Notes: generated by a model not told the origin, from the letters alone. DNA of 37,387 bases from Bacteroidales bacterium (GCA_003550725.1 PUKZ01000163.1:1-37387), one strand, 5' to 3'; counted from the stretch's first letter, positions 16,622 through 26,618 are shown. Program-made: numbers and translations.

Positions 16622-17144
16622 TATTAAATCTATCCATATAATTATATATATAATCAGGCAAAACGAATTAAAGCAAACAAAAAAAAGAAGTTTACAACCA
16701 TTTTGTTATACAAAACAATTGATATGATAATTTTTAAGCATTTTAGTTTTTTTGAGAAAACTCCGTGGATTTTGTAAAAGACAAAAAATGCATGAAAAGA
16801 TGGTTTTAAGGTACCAAAAAATTACTAATTTTGCTTTCCTTGTAAAATGCAAGAAACAGACAATCTTATATGATTTCAAGTTCCAACGCATTCAATTTTT
16901 TTATAATTATAAATTGCCGGGAATCTCATTTTTTTAATGTGATTTTATGGCAACCATTTTATTGTTAATTATCGCCTATTCAGCACATAAGGATTTTGAT
17001 ATGTGACTGAGGTGGCGAAGCTGTATATAACCGAATAATAGTATAAACGCAAAATAATTACTTAATTAATAATATAAGGCAGAAATTATTTAATTTAGTG
17101 GTTTTTCAAATACGGTTAAATTATTATAAGAATCTTATTTTATT
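16622..17144. other. Intergenic region before the polysaccharide cluster
   Basis: These 523 bases separate the carotenoid operon from the polysaccharide cluster and should hold the cluster's promoter and any leader control. Two opposed open frames of about 61 codons (16706-16891 and 16752-16937) are composed like AT-rich noncoding DNA and were not called. The only GC-richer word is GACTGAGGTGGCGAAGCTG at about 17006-17023. It resembles no element I can name with confidence. No clear terminator follows the carotenoid genes. Confidence 0.4.
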
Positions 17145-18197
17145 ATGAAAGTACTCGTAACCGGTTCAGCCGGATTCATAGGATTTCACACGGTTAAAAG
17201 ACTATTAAAGGAAAATTGTAATATAATAGGGTTGGATAATATAAACAACTATTATGATGCCAATTTAAAGTATCATCGCCTCGCAGAGACAGGTATTTCC
17301 AAAGAAGATATAGAATGGGATAAGCCGGTTGAAAGCAAAATATATGATAATTACCTGTTTTATCGTACTAATCTTGAAGACACATCAAAAATTGATTATT
17401 TATTTAAAACAGAAAATTTTGATTATGTTGTTCATTTGGCTGCTCAGCCGGGTGTAAGGTATTCATTAAAACATCCGCATGCATATATTGACAGTAATAT
17501 TAAAGGCTTTATAAATATTTTAGAAGCATGCCGGCATTATCCGGTAAAGCACCTGGTATATGCCAGTACAAGTTCGATATATGGTGCAAATAGAAAAATA
17601 CCTTTTTCTGAACATCACAATGTTGATCATCCCGTGAGCTTATATGCGGCTACAAAAAAAGCAAATGAATTAATGACGCATACCTACAGTCATCTTTTCA
17701 ATATACCATCCACTGGTTTGCGTTTTTTCACTGTATATGGACCGTGGGGAAGACCCGATATGGCATTATTTCTTTTTACCAAAGCTATATTGGAAGAAAA
17801 GCCAATACAGGTGTTTAATAATGGTAATATGCTTCGTGATTTCACTTATGTAGACGATATTGTTGAAGGAATATACAGGGTAATGAAAAAACCTGCAACA
17901 CCAAATGCCGGTTTTGATTCATTAAATCCCGATCCCGCATCTTCTTATGCACCTTACAGAATATTCAATATCGGTAATTCAAAACCTGTAAATTTACTGA
18001 CTTTTATCCAGACATTGGAAGAAGTTTTGGGAAAAAAGGCAATAAAAGAAATGATGCCTATGCAAGACGGTGATATTCCCGAAACATGGGCTGATATAAA
18101 TGACTTAACTGAAAATACAAACTATACCCCTAAAACAAATATATCGAAAGGTATTAAGCACTTTGTTGATTGGTATAAAAAGTATTATAAAAAGTAA
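17145..18197 (+). CDS. UDP-glucuronate 4-epimerase (NAD-dependent SDR)
   Basis: The enzyme converts UDP-glucuronic acid to UDP-galacturonic acid in the cytoplasm. The 350-residue extended short-chain dehydrogenase has the NAD motif GSAGFIG at 7-13 and the subfamily hallmark LDNINNYYDANLKYHR just after the second strand. The catalytic STSSIYG lies at 141-147 and the pair Tyr167/Lys171 sits in YAATKK. The RYSLKHPHAYIDSNI and MALFLFTKAI segments fit UDP-GlcA epimerases of the Cap1J/LpsL type better than UDP-Glc 4-epimerase. It is the first gene of the polysaccharide cluster, 42 bases before the UDP-glucose dehydrogenase that makes its substrate, which supports the assignment strongly. Confidence 0.88.
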   Translation: MKVLVTGSAGFIGFHTVKRLLKENCNIIGLDNINNYYDANLKYHRLAETGISKEDIEWDKPVESKIYDNYLFYRTNLEDTSKIDYLFKTENFDYVVHLAAQPGVRYSLKHPHAYIDSNIKGFINILEACRHYPVKHLVYASTSSIYGANRKIPFSEHHNVDHPVSLYAATKKANELMTHTYSHLFNIPSTGLRFFTVYGPWGRPDMALFLFTKAILEEKPIQVFNNGNMLRDFTYVDDIVEGIYRVMKKPATPNAGFDSLNPDPASSYAPYRIFNIGNSKPVNLLTFIQTLEEVLGKKAIKEMMPMQDGDIPETWADINDLTENTNYTPKTNISKGIKHFVDWYKKYYKK

Positions 18198-18239
18198 ATT
18201 ATTAAAAACAACATAAACCCTAAAAAATATATTATTGGT

Positions 18240-19649
18240 ATGACATTCAAACCTATAAAAAACATTTGCTGTATTGGTGCCGGTTACGTTGGAGGCCCCA
18301 CCATGGCAGTAATCGCGCAGAAGTGCCCTGATATTAAAGTAAACGTTGTAGATGTTAATGCACAGCGCATTGCAAGCTGGAACGATGAAAATCTGGATAA
18401 TCTCCCAATATATGAACCCGGGCTAAAGGAAGTTATTTCAGAGACCAGAGGTAAAAACCTTTTTTTCTCAACCGAGATAGAAAAAGCCATAGAAGAGGCA
18501 GAGATGATATTTATCTCTGTAAATACACCTACAAAAACATATGGCAAAGGAAAAGGAATGGCTGCAGATTTGAAATATGTTGAATTATGTGCACGTAAAA
18601 TTGCTGAAGTTGCTAAGTCAGACAAGATCATTGTAGAAAAATCAACTCTTCCTGTGCGCACAGCTCAAGCTATTAAATCTATTCTTGATAATGTGGGCAC
18701 AGGAGTAAAGTATCACATACTTTCCAACCCGGAGTTCCTTGCTGAAGGCACAGCAATTAATGATCTGCATAACTCTGATCGTGTATTGATTGGCGGTGAT
18801 CATACAACTCCTGAAGGACAGGCTGCTATGGATGCACTTACACATATTTATGAGCGTTGGTTGCCCAGTGAAAGAATATTGCAAACCAACCTCTGGTCAT
18901 CAGAATTGTCAAAATTAACAGCAAATGCATTTTTAGCCCAGAGAGTTTCATCAATCAATTCTATCAGCGCTTTGTGTGAGGCAACAGGTGCCAATGTTGA
19001 AGAAGTTGCTCAAGCTATTGGTTCTGACAGCCGAATAGGGGATAAGTTTCTTAAAGCTTCGGTCGGCTTTGGTGGGTCATGTTTTCAAAAAGACATACTA
19101 AATCTCGTGTATATTTGTCGAAGCCTAAACCTGAAAGAAGTAGCTGATTACTGGGAGCAGGTAATTATAATGAACGATTATCAGAAATATCGCTTCGCCG
19201 ATAATATCATTTCAACACTATATAATACTGTAACTGATAAAAAGATTACTTTTTTCGGGTGGGCATTTAAAAAAGATACCAATGATACCAGGGAATCTGC
19301 TGCCATATATGTGGCCGACTATTTGCTCGAAGACAGGGCAAATATTTTTGTGTATGATCCAAAAGTGAAAACCGAACAAATATATATGGACATTGACAAT
19401 ATGAATACCCGTTCGGAACAGGAAAACCGAAATTCACTATTTGTTATCAACGATCCATATAAAGCAAGCAAAGATGCACATGCGATTGCTATACTTACCG
19501 AATGGGATGAGTTTAAAACATATGACTGGCAAATTATATATGACCAAATGAAAAAACCTGCTTTTATATTTGACGGCAGAAATATTATTGACTCCAAAAA
19601 GCTTGCCGATATAGGTTTTAAGGTATATCAAATAGGTAAAACAGTTTAA
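18240..19649 (+). CDS. UDP-glucose 6-dehydrogenase, animal-type
   Basis: The enzyme oxidises UDP-glucose in two NAD-dependent steps to UDP-glucuronic acid, the donor for uronic-acid polymers and the substrate of the preceding epimerase. The 469-residue protein has the NAD motif GAGYVG at 13-18, [10 protein letters not shown], the catalytic Cys281 in [10 protein letters not shown], and the C-terminal [11 protein letters not shown]. Unlike the shorter bacterial Ugd type, its sequence closely follows the recalled vertebrate UGDH along its whole length, for example [11 protein letters not shown]-like and [10 protein letters not shown]-like segments and [20 protein letters not shown]. It keeps the extra length of the animal type. 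Pathway position is clear from the neighbouring epimerase. Confidence 0.93.
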   Translation: MTFKPIKNICCIGAGYVGGPTMAVIAQKCPDIKVNVVDVNAQRIASWNDENLDNLPIYEPGLKEVISETRGKNLFFSTEIEKAIEEAEMIFISVNTPTKTYGKGKGMAADLKYVELCARKIAEVAKSDKIIVEKSTLPVRTAQAIKSILDNVGTGVKYHILSNPEFLAEGTAINDLHNSDRVLIGGDHTTPEGQAAMDALTHIYERWLPSERILQTNLWSSELSKLTANAFLAQRVSSINSISALCEATGANVEEVAQAIGSDSRIGDKFLKASVGFGGSCFQKDILNLVYICRSLNLKEVADYWEQVIIMNDYQKYRFADNIISTLYNTVTDKKITFFGWAFKKDTNDTRESAAIYVADYLLEDRANIFVYDPKVKTEQIYMDIDNMNTRSEQENRNSLFVINDPYKASKDAHAIAILTEWDEFKTYDWQIIYDQMKKPAFIFDGRNIIDSKKLADIGFKVYQIGKTV

Positions 19650-19695
19650 AAGAAATTATATAAGCAAGCATAGCTTAACTTAAAAGCTTCTTTTC

Positions 19696-21042
19696 GTGAA
19701 AAAAAAGCCCAAAAAGAATATATTAAATATATTCTATCAAAGAGTTGATAAATTAAGGAATCATAAAGGGCCGGAAGGCTCTATTTTTCGTAATATGGCA
19801 AAGCTTGCAACCGGCGTTGGTATGGCAAAGCTAATAGCATTATTGGCAATGCCTCTTATTACTCGTATTTATTTGCCGGATCACATGGGTGTTTTATCGG
19901 TTTTTACCTCACTGGTTGTTATACTTGTCCCTTTAGGAACACTTCGTTACAGTATGGCATTGCCATTGCCTAAAAGTGATGGTGTTGCCACAAACCTTGC
20001 TGTTCTCTCCTTTTGGCTTTTAATTCTGGTAACAGTTTTGTTATTTACTGTCTTATGGTTGTTTGGACAGTTTATTTTTGACTTGCTTTCAATGGAGCTA
20101 ATGATGCCCTATTGGTGGCTATTACCAATTGCTGTTTTTGGAACTGGCCTTTATGAGTTATTAATGAATTGGGCGGTACGAGAGAAAGCCTTCAGCCACC
20201 TGGCTAAAACAAAGGTTTGGCAAGTAATAGCAGGATCTGCTGTAAAAATAGGCTTTGGTCTTTTAGGAATAAAACCTTTAGGGCTTTTGATTGGTGAAAT
20301 TTTTAAACAAGCCGGAGGAGTTATTCCCCTGATAATTAATTTCAGCAACAAATTTATTATTTATTTAAAGCATGTATCCTCAAGCCGAATATCATTCTTG
20401 TTTAAACGTTTTGGGGATTTTCCGAAATATCGCTTGCCATCACAGTTTTTATTGGTTTTTTCTCAAAAGTTTCCGCTTCTTTTTTTTGCATGGCAATTTG
20501 ATGCTGACACCACTGGGCAACTCGGGCTTGCATTTTTGGTGATAGCCTTGCCAATAAGCCTATTAGGCCAAACTTCTGGACAGGCTTTTTATGGAGAAAT
20601 TGCAAAGATAGGCCGAAAGAACCCTGTTCAAATATACAATGTAACCAAAAACATAACTAAAAAGCTAATATGGATAGGTGTATTTCCTTCCGCCGCCCTG
20701 CTTTTCTTCGGTCCGCAGCTTTTTAAAATAGTTTTTGGTGATATATGGGGGGAAGCCGGAACTTTTGCAAGCATATTGGCCATTTATTTATTGTTTCAAT
20801 TTATTTATACTCCTATTGCAAACGGAATTTTCAATGTGTTTGAAAAGCAATCAATAGTGCTGAGTCTTAATACATCCAGGATGTTGATTATTCTTGCTAT
20901 ATTTTCTGCTGCATTTGTATATGATCTTTTGCCCGAAACAACTCTTTTGCTATATAGCTTAACGTTGAGCCTATATTATGTGGTTGCAATAATAATTGTT
21001 TATGGCTTAATAAAAAAAAATAAAAAGCATCAACTGAATTAA
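19696..21042 (+). CDS. Oligosaccharide flippase, Wzx-like (first copy)
   Basis: Wzx proteins flip undecaprenyl-diphosphate-linked repeat units from the cytoplasmic to the periplasmic face of the inner membrane. The 448-residue protein has about 12 hydrophobic segments and the N-terminal polysaccharide-synthase pattern (MPLITRIYLPDHMGVLSVF, then LGTLRYSMALPLP). The start is a GTG at 19696; the next in-frame ATG (19795) would shorten the cytoplasmic N terminus by 33 residues and is possible. It is clearly related to the second flippase at 33658: both keep KTKV/RTKV, LGIKPLGLL/IGIGPLGLL, LPSQF/TPSQL and GRKNP/GKKNP at equivalent places. Confidence 0.87.
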   Translation: MKKKPKKNILNIFYQRVDKLRNHKGPEGSIFRNMAKLATGVGMAKLIALLAMPLITRIYLPDHMGVLSVFTSLVVILVPLGTLRYSMALPLPKSDGVATNLAVLSFWLLILVTVLLFTVLWLFGQFIFDLLSMELMMPYWWLLPIAVFGTGLYELLMNWAVREKAFSHLAKTKVWQVIAGSAVKIGFGLLGIKPLGLLIGEIFKQAGGVIPLIINFSNKFIIYLKHVSSSRISFLFKRFGDFPKYRLPSQFLLVFSQKFPLLFFAWQFDADTTGQLGLAFLVIALPISLLGQTSGQAFYGEIAKIGRKNPVQIYNVTKNITKKLIWIGVFPSAALLFFGPQLFKIVFGDIWGEAGTFASILAIYLLFQFIYTPIANGIFNVFEKQSIVLSLNTSRMLIILAIFSAAFVYDLLPETTLLLYSLTLSLYYVVAIIIVYGLIKKNKKHQLN

Positions 21043-21217
21043 CATAAAATAATAGTTTATATTAATGTAAAAAATAATAAGTAACAATATTGCCGCTAAA
21101 AACCTATTGAATAATATAAAGAGCAACAATGATCAAAATCCAAACAAATATTTGTTAAATACATGATAATTGCATTCTAAGCTACCAGTAACAAGAATAA
21201 TCGAAAACAGTTTTTTA

Positions 21218-22051
21218 ATGAAAAAGAATAATAATAAGTATAATACTAATAATGAATCATCTAACAAAAAAGAAAGAGAGAGTCTTTGGGTAAAATTAAA
21301 GGCTAAAGGTATATTGCAAACTAAGCCAAATCAATCTACCGATGATTACTCATCATCTCATTTAAATAAAGGAGACGATTATCAGTATAGGTTTCATCAA
21401 TATCCCGGTCGGAAATTGGTTTGGAATCTGGAAAAAAAGGTATTAAAAAAAATCCTCGACAAAAAAGGACGATGCAAAAAGCATTTGGATTTTGCCGGTG
21501 GCACCGGTCGTATTGCAAGAATAATTGAAAACAATTGTGATGAACAAATTGTTTTGGATATTTCACCCAAAATGCTTGAATTTGCAAGAAAGAGTTTAAC
21601 CAAAGCAAAATTGATATGCAAGGATTTTAATGATAATATACCGGAATTAAAAGATGGCGAATATGACTTAATTACAGCATTTCGTTTTTTCCCAAACGCT
21701 GAACAAAAATTAAGAGAATCAGCAATGAATTTTATTGCCTGCAAGTTAAGCAAAGGGGGGTGGTTGATTTGTAACAATCACAGGAACTTTTGGTCTGTTC
21801 CGTATATTGTAAACAGATTAATGTTGATTGGTGGAGATAAAGGAATGTCGAACAATGCTATGATCAAACTTGCCAAACAAAACGGATTAACTCTTGTCAG
21901 TTCATTTTCAATGGGTGTGGTTCCACAAACAGAAACAAAAACAATATTACCCTGGAAAATCACCGGAAAAATAGAAACAATAATTCTCAAGGTTCTTGGC
22001 AAAATGCACAGAAGAGGTTATAATACTATATATATATTTGAAAAAAAATAA
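21218..22051 (+). CDS. SAM-dependent methyltransferase, class I
   Basis: The 277-residue protein has a Rossmann methyltransferase core: motif I LDFAGGTGR at 90-98, the acidic end of strand 2 (LDISPKM), and the ELKDGEYDLITAFRFF strand 4 region. A C-terminal part of about 100 residues may contribute to substrate binding. The N-terminal 40 residues are Asn/Lys/Ser-rich and probably disordered. The frame opens with TTG at 21170, but ATG at 21218 is preferred. It likely methylates a sugar or a lipid-linked intermediate in the cytoplasm. It stands between the first flippase and a small P-loop kinase, which may be a functional partner. Confidence 0.83.
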   Translation: MKKNNNKYNTNNESSNKKERESLWVKLKAKGILQTKPNQSTDDYSSSHLNKGDDYQYRFHQYPGRKLVWNLEKKVLKKILDKKGRCKKHLDFAGGTGRIARIIENNCDEQIVLDISPKMLEFARKSLTKAKLICKDFNDNIPELKDGEYDLITAFRFFPNAEQKLRESAMNFIACKLSKGGWLICNNHRNFWSVPYIVNRLMLIGGDKGMSNNAMIKLAKQNGLTLVSSFSMGVVPQTETKTILPWKITGKIETIILKVLGKMHRRGYNTIYIFEKK

Positions 22052-22186
22052 AGATGTTTTTTTAATCTTTTTATTATTTATTTCTTGCTTTAAGACCTGA
22101 TAAGCAATTTTTTTACCGGTGTGATTTTTTAAAGAGTTAAAAATATAGTTTTGTAATGCCGAACTAAATAAAAAATAATAAGGCAA

Positions 22187-22831
22187 ATGTCTGCAAAAAA
22201 AATTGAATTAATTGGCCTGCCTGGTTCAGGAAAAACTTTTATTGTAGAGAATTTTTTAGAAAAAGAAGGATTTCTGGTATTGAAAAAGCCATATGGATTT
22301 AACACAAAGAGTGGTGTTTTTGGTTTTTTTTATGGTTTCATTAAAGCACCATATTTTTCTTTTATATTATTACTTTTTTTAATTTTTAGAAAAAATATAG
22401 GTTCAGTCAATATGAAGTATTTTCATATTGCGCAACAAAGGTTTTTAGGATTAAAAAAAAATAATAATAAAATAAACAAAACTATTTTAATTGACGAGGG
22501 ACTTTTGCATGCTATTTATAGTATGATGTTTGGTACTAAAAAAAGTAAAGTTTCCGGTTTTTTTTTAAATCATTTGGTGAAGATTGCTTCTAAAACCATC
22601 TGTATTTATATTTTTATTAACACTGATAAGAATACATGTATAGAACATTTCAAGGAAAGAGATACGGCTTCCAGGTTTAATTTTCGTTCAAATGATGAAT
22701 TAATAAAAGACTTCGAGAAAGATAACTCATACAATGAAATTATAACAGCATTGAACAATAAAACCAAAGATAAGCTTGTTATAGTCAAAAATACCACGGA
22801 GGCAATCGATTATATTGATTCAGAATATTAA
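22187..22831 (+). CDS. Small P-loop kinase-like protein
   Basis: The 214-residue protein begins with a strand and a Walker A motif GLPGSGKT at residues 10-17, as in nucleoside, sugar or adenylylsulfate kinases. A second strand with ILIDEG near residues 101-106 may be a DxD/Walker-B-like site. A charged HFKERDTASRF segment near residue 155 resembles the lid of the NMP-kinase fold. A hydrophobic stretch (residues 40-70) suggests membrane association. The substrate is unknown. The DNA is more AT-rich than its neighbours, with A and T runs, which hints at separate acquisition. Its place in the cluster suggests phosphorylation of a sugar or glycolipid. Confidence 0.72.
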   Translation: MSAKKIELIGLPGSGKTFIVENFLEKEGFLVLKKPYGFNTKSGVFGFFYGFIKAPYFSFILLLFLIFRKNIGSVNMKYFHIAQQRFLGLKKNNNKINKTILIDEGLLHAIYSMMFGTKKSKVSGFFLNHLVKIASKTICIYIFINTDKNTCIEHFKERDTASRFNFRSNDELIKDFEKDNSYNEIITALNNKTKDKLVIVKNTTEAIDYIDSEY

Positions 22832-22942
22832 TCAAAATCTTAGTGGCACATTGCTTCAGGAGCATTAAAAATGATTAAGAGCAGGTAATATTCATTAATA
22901 ACCGGTAAGAATCGCAGGGCAATAAAGTAAAATATCTAATCA

Positions 22943-24028
22943 ATGTCTAAAAAAAGAATAATTATACAAAAGAAAGACATTAAAAGTACTTGTTGGTCAG
23001 ATGCTGCAAAAGAACTAAATTTGGGAGAACTAATACCGGTTGCCGGCAGTCCTATGTATATGCCTTTTGTATTACTTAAATATACCTTTACAGGCAGGCT
23101 GCCCAATGCTATTATGTTTCGCTATCTTAATGATTATAAATCATTATTAAGAACTGTTTTAAGAACATTAACTGACCTGACAACAATATTAATTGCAAGA
23201 ATAACAGGAGTATCGGTTTTTTGGATTTGCCATAATGTGAATAAAGAATCAGAATCATACCATCCTCAATTAACAAAATTAAGGAGGAAGACCTTAAAAA
23301 ATAATTCAAAAAAAATATTTGTGTTAGACCAGTTATTAATTGAACCTGCAATCAGAATGCTCAACATAGGGAAAAACAATATTGCCGTCACTAATTTTGG
23401 GAAGGTTGATACATTCAATTCATCACAGAATAAGCATGATAGCGACAATGCTGAACAAACAATAGCCCGAATACAAAACTGGGATCTTTATAAAAATAGA
23501 GCTTCTAATAATTCATTAACAGGTCTTTGGATTGGCTCCCCTTCGGGAAAATTATTATTTGGGTTGAAAATTTTGGCACAAATCTTAGAAAAACAAAAAA
23601 ATTCAAAGCCCCGGCTTGCTTTTGTTGTCATTGGTCCTATAGGAGAATGGTTAAAAAAAGTTGATTATAATACTTATGTGACTATATGTAATGACAATGC
23701 TTGTTTTTTAATAGATAAGCAAGTTGAAATACCGCCTCATAAGTGGTCGGATTTATGTGATTTTATTTGGAAGCCCAGTAGTGACTGGTCAGTTAATCTC
23801 ACAATATATAATTCGGCTGTTGCAAAGCTTCCGGTTATAGGGTTTACTGAAACTTTTTTCGGGCAATTTATTACTCATTACGGACTTGGTATTGCAATTA
23901 ATCCAAAACCATTTATTGCCGAAAATCTTATTGAAAAAATTAAAAACTGGAGTCCTAATAAAGCATCATTATTTATAGAGCAAAATACCTGGCAAAAAGG
24001 AGCAAAAAAAATATTTGATGCTTTATGA
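22943..24028 (+). CDS. Glycosyltransferase, GT-B fold, probable GT4
   Basis: The 361-residue protein resembles GT-B glycosyltransferases. The N-terminal lobe includes the HN pair (WICHNVN, His97-Asn98) often found in this group. The C-terminal lobe contains a nucleotide-binding strand (LTGLWIGSPSGK) and the segment YNSAVAKLPVIGFTETFFG, which corresponds to the donor-contacting region with its TIYNSAVAKLPV pattern. The classical acidic E-x7-E is not clear, so the family call is less certain than for the other transferases. It should act in the cytoplasm on lipid-linked repeat units. It precedes the polymerase gene by 53 bases. Confidence 0.68.
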   Translation: MSKKRIIIQKKDIKSTCWSDAAKELNLGELIPVAGSPMYMPFVLLKYTFTGRLPNAIMFRYLNDYKSLLRTVLRTLTDLTTILIARITGVSVFWICHNVNKESESYHPQLTKLRRKTLKNNSKKIFVLDQLLIEPAIRMLNIGKNNIAVTNFGKVDTFNSSQNKHDSDNAEQTIARIQNWDLYKNRASNNSLTGLWIGSPSGKLLFGLKILAQILEKQKNSKPRLAFVVIGPIGEWLKKVDYNTYVTICNDNACFLIDKQVEIPPHKWSDLCDFIWKPSSDWSVNLTIYNSAVAKLPVIGFTETFFGQFITHYGLGIAINPKPFIAENLIEKIKNWSPNKASLFIEQNTWQKGAKKIFDAL

Positions 24029-24081
24029 ACCATTTGAAAAAACCTTTTCAAGCCAAATAAATTATAAATGTTAAATTAAAG

Positions 24082-25329
24082 ATGGATAATCAAACTACTC
24101 TTAAGCATACCGAATCAGGAAAAACCTGGGCTATAGTTGTGGGTGTTGTTTTTTGCCTGTCATTGCCTGCAATTTCAATATGGGAAGAATTAACAACTTC
24201 CAGACTAGTATTGCTGTTATTTTTTGGCTTGGCTATTTACAGATTGAATATTAATAATTACCGTATTCCTTTTGATACTCTGGTACCAATAATAACAGCA
24301 AGTATAGCGTTTGTTATATATGTAATTAGCCTGGTATTGAAAGGTGGTTTGCTTTGGCCGGTTTTTTCATGGCTCTTTTTGGGATTATTAGGGTCATTAA
24401 TAGCTTATTGTGTTTATCAAATTAAATCCAATCGAATTGATTATTTTATATGGACAATTGCAATATGTTCGTTATTGATATGGGTTTTTGTTACTTTTAA
24501 GATGGCTGAAAGCGGCGAACTTTTGTCAGGTGGAACAACAGCTTTAAGAAACTATGCAAGGAGTTTTTTCCCGACCGGGCTGAACAGGTTTATGAATATG
24601 ATGGTTGTCTTATCAGCTATCCCCCTGACTGCTTTGTTTTTTGGATTTTCAAACCGTTTGAGGACTAAAGTGTTTTTTCTGTTACCGGCCTTTTTTACCT
24701 TATACTATTCTTTAATTGCCGGATCCAGGCAAAGTTTAGTCGTATTGCTTATATTATTAATATTGCTGGTACTGATCAAAACTAAAAGTTTGTTTAAGTT
24801 TATATATTATGCAATTATTGTATTTTTAGTACTTTTTTTGGTGTTATATGTTCTTGTTAGTCAGGATCTGCTTGATTTTATGTGGATTGAACAACGTTTT
24901 ATACAGTCATTGGTTGAACGTGATATTACTGAGGGTGACATTACCAGGCTATACATTTTGACGGAAGGATTAAAATATTCATTTTTTGAAGGCGGTGTGG
25001 GCCCCGGTAATTTTGAGGAATTTGTGGGAAGGCCTCCCCATAATGGTTATTTGGGATTTCTGGCAGAACCCGGAATAATAATGGGTATAATTGGTTTATT
25101 TTTGATTTTTGGAATAATTATAGCTACTTTTATAATAAACACATTAAAAAAGCAAAGTATTACACCTTTAAGCAATATCGCATGGGTAGTATTTTTTACC
25201 TTAGCTATATTTATGGTCAATTTAAATGACTTATTTCGGGAGCCTCTTTTCTGGGCGACTCTTGGTGTTGCTGTAGGAGCATCTATTAATAATAAAACGC
25301 CTCTTGCTTCTGAAGAAGAAAACAGATAG
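24082..25329 (+). CDS. O-antigen/capsule polymerase or ligase (Wzy/WaaL type)
   Basis: The 415-residue integral membrane protein has about ten hydrophobic segments and one large loop between them. Near its C-terminal third it carries GGVGPGNFEEF at 304-314 followed by PHNGYLGFLAEPG from 319, the signature of the Wzy/ligase superfamily (Wzy_C). It would polymerise flipped repeat units on the periplasmic side, or, if a ligase, transfer the chain to its acceptor. Polymerase is the more likely role because it lies among flippase and transferase genes of a Wzx/Wzy-type cluster. Confidence 0.8.
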   Translation: MDNQTTLKHTESGKTWAIVVGVVFCLSLPAISIWEELTTSRLVLLLFFGLAIYRLNINNYRIPFDTLVPIITASIAFVIYVISLVLKGGLLWPVFSWLFLGLLGSLIAYCVYQIKSNRIDYFIWTIAICSLLIWVFVTFKMAESGELLSGGTTALRNYARSFFPTGLNRFMNMMVVLSAIPLTALFFGFSNRLRTKVFFLLPAFFTLYYSLIAGSRQSLVVLLILLILLVLIKTKSLFKFIYYAIIVFLVLFLVLYVLVSQDLLDFMWIEQRFIQSLVERDITEGDITRLYILTEGLKYSFFEGGVGPGNFEEFVGRPPHNGYLGFLAEPGIIMGIIGLFLIFGIIIATFIINTLKKQSITPLSNIAWVVFFTLAIFMVNLNDLFREPLFWATLGVAVGASINNKTPLASEEENR

Positions 25330-25559
25330 ATCATACCTCAAAGTGTTTGCCTGTATATTATGATTTTGTAGTAAAGAATACCGTGAAAAACAGCTTAACC
25401 GGATTCTTTCTTGTTTTTAATATTAGTTATAAATTTCTGCTGCAGATGGGTTATCGATTAATAAGGCTATGTTTTTATTTAAAAAAATATTCTTTTTATC
25501 ATTACAAAATTAAAATATCATAACTTGTGAGTGATTGATGAAAAATTTTTTAGTTTTAT

Positions 25560-26618
25560 ATGAAAGTACTATTAATTATAGATCACGCTCCTGATTACAG
25601 GGAGGGTTTTTTTCGCGAATTAGGGTCAAAGTGTGATTTGAGTATTGTTGCACAACCTTGCAAACAGGATAATTTAACTCCACCTGAAAAAAGGGCCGGC
25701 TATAATTATTATGATATAAAAACTTATGAACTCGGACCATTTCGGTTTTGTTTATTACCATCTTTAATTAAACTAAAACAATTTGATATCATATGTGTTG
25801 ATTTTAATCTCAGGCATTTATGGCGGTTTTATTATTTTTTTAAACATAAAAGCAAGTCAAATTGGATTTGGTGGGGGCATATTTATGGGAGAAATGACAA
25901 TAAAATATTCAACTTTGTAAGAAAAGCTTTTTTAAACAGAGCGGCCGGTATTCTGGCGCAATCTAAAGCAGTAAGCGAACGTTTACATAAAAATATAAAT
26001 GTTGATATTATTGAGTCTTTTAATAATACGCAAATTGAAGAGTCTGATTTTGTAAAACTTGACTGGAAACAAAGTAATTTTGTTAATTTGCTATTTGTAG
26101 GAAGGCCTCAAGAAAGGAAAAGGTTAGGCCGTTTGATTAAAATGGCAATTAAATATTCTGAGGTACAAATAAGGCTGATTGGCCCGGGCATGTATAATTT
26201 TTTACATAAAAATTATGGCGACCTGCCTGATAATATTCAGTGCTATGATAAAACAGAGGGGAAAGAACTGCTACCACATTTTGAATGGTGTCATGCAGTT
26301 GTTAATCCAGGTCATCTGGGGTTGTTGGTGACCAATGCAGCTAAATATGGCAGGGCTATCATTATTCAAAAAAATACCCGGCATGCACCCGAATATATTA
26401 TGGCAGAAGAATCAGGACAATATTTTATTGATTTTGACTCAGATGATGATACAAATTGGCTTTTCAACGAGATAAAATCCGGAGGCCGTTTAATTCAACA
26501 AAAAGCTGCTAAATTGCAAAATCTTGCAAAAAAAGAGTATACAATACAATATATGGCACAAAAGCATATAGAAACCTTTAGAAAGGTTATACAAAGTAAT
26601 AACTTATGGAGATCGTAA
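25560..26618 (+). CDS. Glycosyltransferase, GT4-like
   Basis: The 352-residue GT-B-like protein has an N-terminal lobe with the WIWWGHIYGRN segment (residues 102-112). Its C-terminal lobe begins at LFVGRPQERKRLG (178-190), with the family's Arg/Lys-rich nucleotide contact. NPGHLGLLVTNA at 249-260 and HAPE follow, the latter resembling the donor-binding acid. It is predicted to be cytoplasmic, adding a sugar to the repeat unit. Its last codons overlap the start of the next gene by 13 bases, so the two are translationally coupled. The 230-base gap upstream contains no convincing gene. Confidence 0.8.
   Translation: MKVLLIIDHAPDYREGFFRELGSKCDLSIVAQPCKQDNLTPPEKRAGYNYYDIKTYELGPFRFCLLPSLIKLKQFDIICVDFNLRHLWRFYYFFKHKSKSNWIWWGHIYGRNDNKIFNFVRKAFLNRAAGILAQSKAVSERLHKNINVDIIESFNNTQIEESDFVKLDWKQSNFVNLLFVGRPQERKRLGRLIKMAIKYSEVQIRLIGPGMYNFLHKNYGDLPDNIQCYDKTEGKELLPHFEWCHAVVNPGHLGLLVTNAAKYGRAIIIQKNTRHAPEYIMAEESGQYFIDFDSDDDTNWLFNEIKSGGRLIQQKAAKLQNLAKKEYTIQYMAQKHIETFRKVIQSNNLWRS

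Noticed and set aside
16706-16937. Opposed 61-codon frames before the polysaccharide cluster
   Set aside because: Both are low-complexity AT-rich frames on opposite strands of the same bases, with no motif or plausible start region.
25383-25523. 46-codon frame from GTG in the 25330-25559 spacer
   Set aside because: It is rich in Lys, Tyr and Phe as expected from AT-rich DNA, has a weak start, and nothing supports expression; it could be a gene remnant but this cannot be shown.
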